This document shows positions 13,268 to 17,320 of a DNA stretch of 17,320 bases, one piece after another (position 1 is the stretch's first letter; each line of letters starts with the position of its first letter). The translations under genes were made by a program, and so were the position numbers. Source of the stretch: JBBIRM01 sp037441765 (GTDB taxonomy: Bacteria > Desulfobacterota > BSN033 > UBA1163); NCBI GenBank assembly GCA_037441765.1, contig JBBIRM010000047.1:1-17320 (forward strand), given 5' to 3'. A model generated the notes under the pieces. That model was given only the letters and a program-made list of their open reading frames with translations. It ran no database searches and was not told the DNA's origin.

Positions 13268-14803
13268 TCAATCCTCTCTTAGTAAGAGGCGGCACCCCTT
13301 GAGGTAATCCTCTCTAACAGGCGCTTCCTTAGGATAAGAATAGGTTCTAAATTGAACATCAATCCCTTTAGGGATATACCCTCCTTGTTTCAATTTTACT
13401 TGAACCCTTTCCCCGATCTCCTTCGCCATCTTCTTGTCGATAAAAGAGAAGATATAGACCAATCGCTTTTGAAAGGGGAGGATGGTATCTACAGAGCGGA
13501 CCATCTTTTGGAGGGCATACATCACCCCTTCCCAATGCTCGTGATTTAGGCCCACCTCTCTTTTGGTCCTTTGGTCCCAGAATTCGATCCGAATCAGGGA
13601 AAAGGGCATCTTATCCCTATCCGCTTCCTCTAACATAGGTTGGATGATGAGATTGAAGATATTCTCCACCATGAAGAGAGGTAGGGAAAAGATAAATGAA
13701 GCTCCACCCCCTGCCCTGCTCTCTGCCTGGATAAAACCTTGGTGGCCTTCAATTATCTCCTTTGAAATGGCCAACCCGAGACCTGTCCCGATGATCATTC
13801 CTGTCTGGGTCCTCTCTCCCTGATAGAACCGATCAAATATTTTTGGCAGGTCTTCAGGGGAAATCCCAACCCCTGTATCCTCCACCACCAACTTTAAAAA
13901 ATCTCTCTTCTCTGTCAGCCCCCTTGAGCCAACTGTAATCTTTCCCCCTGGAGGGGTAAATTTAATCCCATTGCCGATCAGGTTGATGAAGACCTCTACC
14001 AATCGATTTCTGTCAATCAGCATTAAAGGGGTATCGGGGTCGACCCTGTTTTCAAATGTAATCCTTTTTTCTTCCAATTGCTGGGATAGGGTCATTAACG
14101 CTTCTTCTATAACCTCCGTAAGGGATAGAGGCTCAAATTTTAATTTCAATCCCTTTCCAGACTCAATCCTTGAAAAATCAAGGAGCGTCTCAATTAAATT
14201 GGTGAGCCGTTGGATGTTTTTATTAGCGATGCCAAGGTATTCCTTTTGGTCATCTGTGAGGGCTCCTGCATGTCCCTCGAGGATAAGAGAGATAAATTCC
14301 TTTATCACAGTGAGAGGAGTTCGAAGTTCATGGGAGACACTGGAGATGAAGGTCGTTTTTAACTGGTCAAGCCTTTTTAGTTCCTGGTTCATCCTTTCCA
14401 GTTCAAAAGATTTTTGTGTAAGTTCTTCGAAGAGGTGTTTCTCGCGGATCACACGGCTCAATTTCGCTCTCATCTCATCAATGGTAAAAGGCTTGGTAAT
14501 ATAGTCTGTGGCTCCTGCTGCGACTACATCCGTATACATATAGGAAGCCCCATGAGCGGTCATGCAGATGATCGGGATATCCTTAAACTCCTTTCGAACT
14601 GTTCTGGTCAATTCGAAACCATCCATTTCAGGCATCTTGATATCTGTAATCAAAATGGAGAAAGGCTCTTTTCTTAAAGCCTCCAGGGCCTCCTTCCCAT
14701 TTTTTACAGTGACTGCCTCATAACCAATATGGTTGACAATCTTGGAAACCATTTGGCGAACGGGTTCTTCGTCATCGACCACTAAAATCCTTTCCTTTTC
14801 CAT
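13268..14803 (-). CDS. REC-histidine kinase hybrid with degenerate GGDEF-like tail
   Basis: A 511-residue soluble signalling protein. Residues 4-120 are a receiver domain with acid pair D10/D11, phospho-acceptor D54 (LITDIKMP), T82 and K104. A coiled helix (about 121-150) leads to a HisKA domain with H158 (SVSHELRTPL), then an ATPase domain: N box NLIGNGIKFTP (274-284), DTGVGI (309-314) and GTGLGL (339-344). Residues about 380-495 look like a GGDEF fold (PFSLIRIEFWD, then a helix, VDTILPFQKRLVYIFSFID, FRTYSYP), but the GGDEF signature is replaced by LPFQKRL, so it should not make c-di-GMP. No membrane segment is seen, so its input comes through the receiver domain from another kinase. It heads an operon with a lipoprotein, a small membrane protein and the DUF192 gene. 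Confidence 0.92.
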   Translation of the reverse strand: MEKERILVVDDEEPVRQMVSKIVNHIGYEAVTVKNGKEALEALRKEPFSILITDIKMPEMDGFELTRTVRKEFKDIPIICMTAHGASYMYTDVVAAGATDYITKPFTIDEMRAKLSRVIREKHLFEELTQKSFELERMNQELKRLDQLKTTFISSVSHELRTPLTVIKEFISLILEGHAGALTDDQKEYLGIANKNIQRLTNLIETLLDFSRIESGKGLKLKFEPLSLTEVIEEALMTLSQQLEEKRITFENRVDPDTPLMLIDRNRLVEVFINLIGNGIKFTPPGGKITVGSRGLTEKRDFLKLVVEDTGVGISPEDLPKIFDRFYQGERTQTGMIIGTGLGLAISKEIIEGHQGFIQAESRAGGGASFIFSLPLFMVENIFNLIIQPMLEEADRDKMPFSLIRIEFWDQRTKREVGLNHEHWEGVMYALQKMVRSVDTILPFQKRLVYIFSFIDKKMAKEIGERVQVKLKQGGYIPKGIDVQFRTYSYPKEAPVREDYLKGCRLLLRED

Positions 14804-14844
14804 TTGATTGACCTTTATTATGATCTCCTTAGATCATCTTCTAA

Positions 14845-14873
14845 AAGATATTCTTTTTATTGAAATATTTCAA
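14845..14873 (-). promoter_or_regulatory. Promoter and palindrome before the hybrid kinase
   Basis: A perfect 14-base palindrome TTGAAATATTTCAA lies at 14860-14873. On the minus strand its TTGAAA (14873-14868) can serve as a -35, with TATCTT (14850-14845) 17 bases on. A binding protein at the palindrome would block this promoter. Nearby TGATCT-cctt-AGATCA (14820-14835) is a second perfect inverted repeat, downstream of the start. Confidence 0.4.
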
Positions 14874-14939
14874 CAAAATTTTGAATTCCTATATTCCAAT
14901 TTTGAAATATATAAAGAGGGGAGAAGCGGGTATAATGGA

Positions 14940-16019
14940 TTATCTGTTCTCAAGGTTCTTTTTCCATAAATCAAAAAAGGACCAGAATTTTTCCATGGTC
15001 TCTGGAGGAAGATTGAGAACGTGAATCCCTGGTGGTAGTGTATCTTCGATCAGGTGAAGATTCATTTCCTTGATCTCTTTATAAGTGAACCCGATCGCCC
15101 TCGCAATCTCGATGATGGGAAGAGGTTGAGTAAGTTCAATCTGGATTCGCTCGACTCGAATGGGATCGTAAAGTTGGTTTTCTTCTAAATAGAATCCATA
15201 CCTCCTGGGGTCAGAAAGGATAATCTTAGCGACTGCAATTTTATAAATATATCTCTCTGTCTCCATTGGGAGTTCAAGGTAGAAATAGTTTCTCGTCTTC
15301 TGCAATTCGATCTCTTTTCGAATACGATTCTCTCCTGCATTATAGGCCGCCATGGCAAGCAACCAGCTTCCAAACTCCTCATAAAGACTTTTTAAATAGG
15401 CCAGCGCACCCTCCGTTGCTTTAAAGAAATCAAACCGCTCATCGATTCCTCTATTTCTTCTCATCCCAAATCTCTCCCCTGTAGAAGGGATGAACTGCCA
15501 AATTCCCGAGGCTCCAGATGGGGAAACCGCATAGGGTCTGAGGCTGCTTTCTGTAATGGTCACATATTTTAAGTCTTCAGGGAGTCCCATCTCCTTTAAC
15601 CTCCTCTCGATATGAGGGAAGTAGCGACGGGCCCTTTTCATCCATAAAAGGATTTGAGCCTCACTGTCCAACGCAACCAGAAATTCCCGATCGAGGTTCT
15701 CCCAGACATTGCGATCTTCCAATGGAATCCTCTCTCCACATAAGGTGACCTCTTTGGGAAGTTTATAGAAAGAAAGTGGAGGACGGGCCTGAATAGTTGT
15801 CAAATGATTTCTCAGGGAGGAAATCTCGGAGCGAAGTTTGAAGATAGAGTCTTCAAGATCTATTATTTTTTTCTCCAATTCTTCTTGCTTCCAAGTAAAC
15901 TCTTCTTTTAGGATGATTTTTTGGACTTTAGGTTCCTCCTTTAAAGATCGCTCTGTGGCACAACCGATGATGAAAAAACAAAGGATGAAAATCATTTTGA
16001 TCATCCTTGACCTTCCCAT
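14940..16019 (-). CDS. MltD-like membrane-bound lytic transglycosylase
   Basis: A 359-residue lipoprotein that should cleave peptidoglycan glycan strands to 1,6-anhydro ends. Residues 1-20 form a lipoprotein signal (CFFIIGC, C20). A coiled coil follows (about 44-78, ELEKKIIDLEDSIFKLRSEI). The SLT domain spans about 120-275 with catalytic E157 in TITESSLRPYAVSPSGASG, then GIWQFIPSTG and AAYNAGE (224-230). The segment PLPIIEIARAIGFTYKEIKE...LPPGIHVLNLP matches the part that precedes the LysM repeats in MltD, but the protein stops there, so LysM is missing and wall binding may differ. It starts 15 bases after trpS with GGAG 7 bases upstream, so it is co-transcribed with trpS. Confidence 0.9.
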   Translation of the reverse strand: MGRSRMIKMIFILCFFIIGCATERSLKEEPKVQKIILKEEFTWKQEELEKKIIDLEDSIFKLRSEISSLRNHLTTIQARPPLSFYKLPKEVTLCGERIPLEDRNVWENLDREFLVALDSEAQILLWMKRARRYFPHIERRLKEMGLPEDLKYVTITESSLRPYAVSPSGASGIWQFIPSTGERFGMRRNRGIDERFDFFKATEGALAYLKSLYEEFGSWLLAMAAYNAGENRIRKEIELQKTRNYFYLELPMETERYIYKIAVAKIILSDPRRYGFYLEENQLYDPIRVERIQIELTQPLPIIEIARAIGFTYKEIKEMNLHLIEDTLPPGIHVLNLPPETMEKFWSFFDLWKKNLENR

Positions 16020-16034
16020 TTTCTGACTCCAAAT

Positions 16035-17021
16035 TTACATCCAGGGAGATTTGACCCCGATCTTTGTTCTTACCTCATCCATGACATCCTTGACTATCAT
16101 CTTACAACGGGTGGCTCCAGATCTTAATACTTCTATGATATATCCGGGTTTTTCGCGAATCTCCTTTACTCGCTCCTGAATGGGCGCAAGTTCCTCCATC
16201 ATATTCTTAAAGAGGATCTCCTTACATTCGATGCATCCAATCCCAGCGGTTCGGCAGTTATGATCGACGTATGCAATTTGGTCGGATTTTGAAAAGGCCT
16301 GATGCATGGTAAATATATTACAACGATCAGGGTTACCTGGATCACTCCTACGCTTGCGATTCACATCAGTTACCGCTGTCCTCAGCCTTTCCCATATGGT
16401 CTCGGGAGGCTCAAGAAGCCCAATGGCATTATTCATCGATTTGGACATCTTTGCATTTCCATCTGTTCCTAAAATCCTTGGCGCATCGGAGAGAATAACC
16501 TGAGGTTCAGGAAAAGTATTTCCAAAGCGAGCATTGAATTTTCTTGCAATCTCTCTTGAAAGCTCCACGTGTTGAATCTGATCTTCTCCCACAGGCACAT
16601 ATCCTGCCTTATAGATAAGAATATCGGCCGCCTGAAGGACAGGGTAATCCAGAAGACCCATGTTGATATTCTGCCTGTGCTGTTTTGCCTTCTCCTTGAA
16701 TTGGGTCATCCTTTCGAGTTCCCCGACTGGGGTCACACAGTTGAAGATCCACGCCAGTTCGGTATGTTCGGGAACATGAGATTGGACAAATACGATACAT
16801 CGATCCGGGGTCAATCCGCAGGCCACAAGGATTGTGGCGGTTTCAAGAATCCTCTGCTGCATTAACTCTACTTCATATTCAATGGTGATCGCATGGTAGT
16901 CGACCACGCAGTATATACAGTCGTATCTATCCACGAGCCGGGCCCAGTTTCTAATGGCCCCAACATAATTTCCGATGTGGATCTCCCCTGAAGGTTGAAT
17001 ACCACTGAAGATTCGATCCAT
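16035..17021 (-). CDS. trpS: Tryptophanyl-tRNA synthetase, iron-sulfur type
   Basis: A 328-residue class I synthetase that charges tRNA-Trp. The signatures are HIGN (15-18, PSGEIHIGNYVGA) and KMSKS (191-195), and the length is standard for bacterial TrpRS. C234, C256, C263 and C266 form C-x21-C-x6-C-x2-C in the C-terminal anticodon-binding region, almost the same as the C-x22-C-x6-C-x2-C that holds a [4Fe-4S] cluster in Thermotoga maritima TrpRS, so a cluster is likely. The start ATG 17021 has GGAGGAG upstream. It lies behind an attenuator with a Trp-codon leader peptide and ahead of the lytic transglycosylase gene. Confidence 0.97.
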   Translation of the reverse strand: MDRIFSGIQPSGEIHIGNYVGAIRNWARLVDRYDCIYCVVDYHAITIEYEVELMQQRILETATILVACGLTPDRCIVFVQSHVPEHTELAWIFNCVTPVGELERMTQFKEKAKQHRQNINMGLLDYPVLQAADILIYKAGYVPVGEDQIQHVELSREIARKFNARFGNTFPEPQVILSDAPRILGTDGNAKMSKSMNNAIGLLEPPETIWERLRTAVTDVNRKRRSDPGNPDRCNIFTMHQAFSKSDQIAYVDHNCRTAGIGCIECKEILFKNMMEELAPIQERVKEIREKPGYIIEVLRSGATRCKMIVKDVMDEVRTKIGVKSPWM

Positions 17022-17074
17022 AACTCAACTCCTCCCGAAATGAGTTCGCTATGCTTATAGCGCTAACCATAATT

Positions 17075-17110
17075 AAAAAAAAGGCCATGGGTGGATATTG
17101 CCCATGGCCT
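17075..17110 (-). terminator. Attenuator terminator upstream of trpS
   Basis: On the minus strand AGGCCATGGG and CCCATGGCCT form a perfect 10-bp stem (17110-17101 with 17091-17082) with a 9-base loop, followed by eight T. It lies between the leader peptide and trpS, so it would stop transcription before trpS unless disrupted. TGGGCAATATC (17104-17094), covering part of the 5' arm and the loop, is perfectly complementary to GATATTGCCCA (17158-17148) in the leader frame: an 11-bp antiterminator. Confidence 0.85.
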
Positions 17111-17129
17111 CCTTTTCCCCTAAAAGAGA

Positions 17130-17198
17130 TTATGGGTACAGGGGTACTGGGCAATATCGTTTTAACTTTATCCTACGCCATATCCACTTCGGTTTCAT
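17130..17198 (-). CDS. 22-residue Trp-codon leader peptide of trpS (trpL-like)
   Basis: A short open frame starting MKPKWIWRRIKLKR with Trp codons at positions 5 and 7 (17186-17184 and 17180-17178) and ending PLYP. GGTGGAGGGGGA precedes the ATG. Codons 14-17 contain the 5' arm of the antiterminator. A ribosome stalled on uncharged tRNA-Trp at codon 5 or 7 would leave that arm free, so it could pair with the terminator's 5' arm and let transcription continue into trpS. Two Trp codons in 22 residues is far above average use. The ribosome site GGTGGAGGGG may also pair with CCCCTGTACC near the end of the frame (17144-17135). The peptide itself probably has no other function. Confidence 0.7.
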   Translation of the reverse strand: MKPKWIWRRIKLKRYCPVPLYP

Positions 17199-17219
17199 TC
17201 CCCCTCCACCTTGGAAATT

Positions 17220-17248
17220 AATTTACATCACTTCCCATAAAAAATCAA
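17220..17248 (-). promoter_or_regulatory. Promoter of the trpS leader
   Basis: On the minus strand TTGATT (17248-17243) and TAAATT (17225-17220) are 17 bases apart. Transcription would start about 17213, just before the leader peptide's ribosome site. The remaining bases to 17320 show no gene that I can support; a minus-strand frame ending there could be the tail of a neighbouring gene, but it is too short to judge. Confidence 0.5.
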
Positions 17249-17320
17249 CCAATTTATGTAACTATCAGTAACACCTCACTCATCCGGGGAATCGGGTAGG
17301 GATGTCGGAGAAAATCTTAT

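Noticed and set aside
17079..17111. Ten-codon frame inside the terminator hairpin, with one Trp codon
   Set aside because: It is made of the hairpin itself and its apparent ribosome site is too close to the ATG; the 22-codon frame upstream is a better leader.
16951..17154. 67-residue minus-strand frame across the trpS start and terminator
   Set aside because: It runs through the attenuator hairpin and into trpS in another frame, with no family resemblance.
17022..17220. T-box riboswitch before trpS
   Set aside because: No T-box sequence (AGGGTGGNACCGCG-like) is present on the minus strand; the leader frame and antiterminator explain the region.

Overview
This is a bacterial chromosomal window of moderate GC, densely coding, with mostly short intergenic gaps. 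Its genes and signals fit a Desulfobacterota (deltaproteobacterial-type) anaerobe: sigma-54-like promoters, a c-di-GMP-I (GEMM-I) type riboswitch, menaquinone methyltransferase, an iron-sulfur type TrpRS, DUF4124 proteins, and apparent selenocysteine use. The taxonomic assignment is an inference; there is no rRNA gene here.

Layout. (1) 188-1700, plus strand: an overlapping operon of ECF sigma factor, zinc-finger anti-sigma factor and a secreted protein. (2) 1701-2219: a long leader region with a strong sigma-54-type promoter, a c-di-GMP-I-like riboswitch interrupted by a 100-nt hairpin-rich insert, an antiterminator/terminator pair, and a 37-residue membrane protein gene. (3) 7802-2276, minus strand: a nine-gene run of DUF2007 protein, ferritin-like protein, FlK-like thioesterase, DUF2953 (YtfI-like), GerW/YtfJ-like, archease, RtcB RNA ligase, DUF1786 protein and Ogt DNA repair methyltransferase. 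RtcB has an in-frame UGA exactly at its metal-binding cysteine, followed by a good bacterial SECIS hairpin, so it reads as a selenoprotein. (4) 7976-8530: a divergent XRE-cupin regulator. (5) 9488-8622, minus: a secreted DUF4124-retropepsin protein, divergent from ubiE/menG, a GNAT acetyltransferase and a PurF-like protein lacking the glutaminase cysteine (9631-12240, plus). (6) 14803-12275, minus: a hybrid REC-histidine kinase with a degenerate GGDEF-like tail, then a lipoprotein, a small membrane protein and a DUF192 protein. (7) 17198-14940, minus: a transcription attenuator with a Trp-codon leader peptide, then trpS and an MltD-like lytic transglycosylase.

Functional themes are RNA repair (RtcB with its activator archease, plus the Ogt DNA repair enzyme), envelope signalling (ECF operon, lytic transglycosylase, lipoproteins) and RNA-based control at three places: UGA recoding in rtcB, the riboswitch before the 37-aa gene, and the attenuator before trpS. 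Strongest candidates for something undescribed: the selenocysteine RtcB, the split riboswitch driving a tiny membrane protein, and the trpS attenuator. No tRNA, rRNA, CRISPR array or intact transposase was seen.
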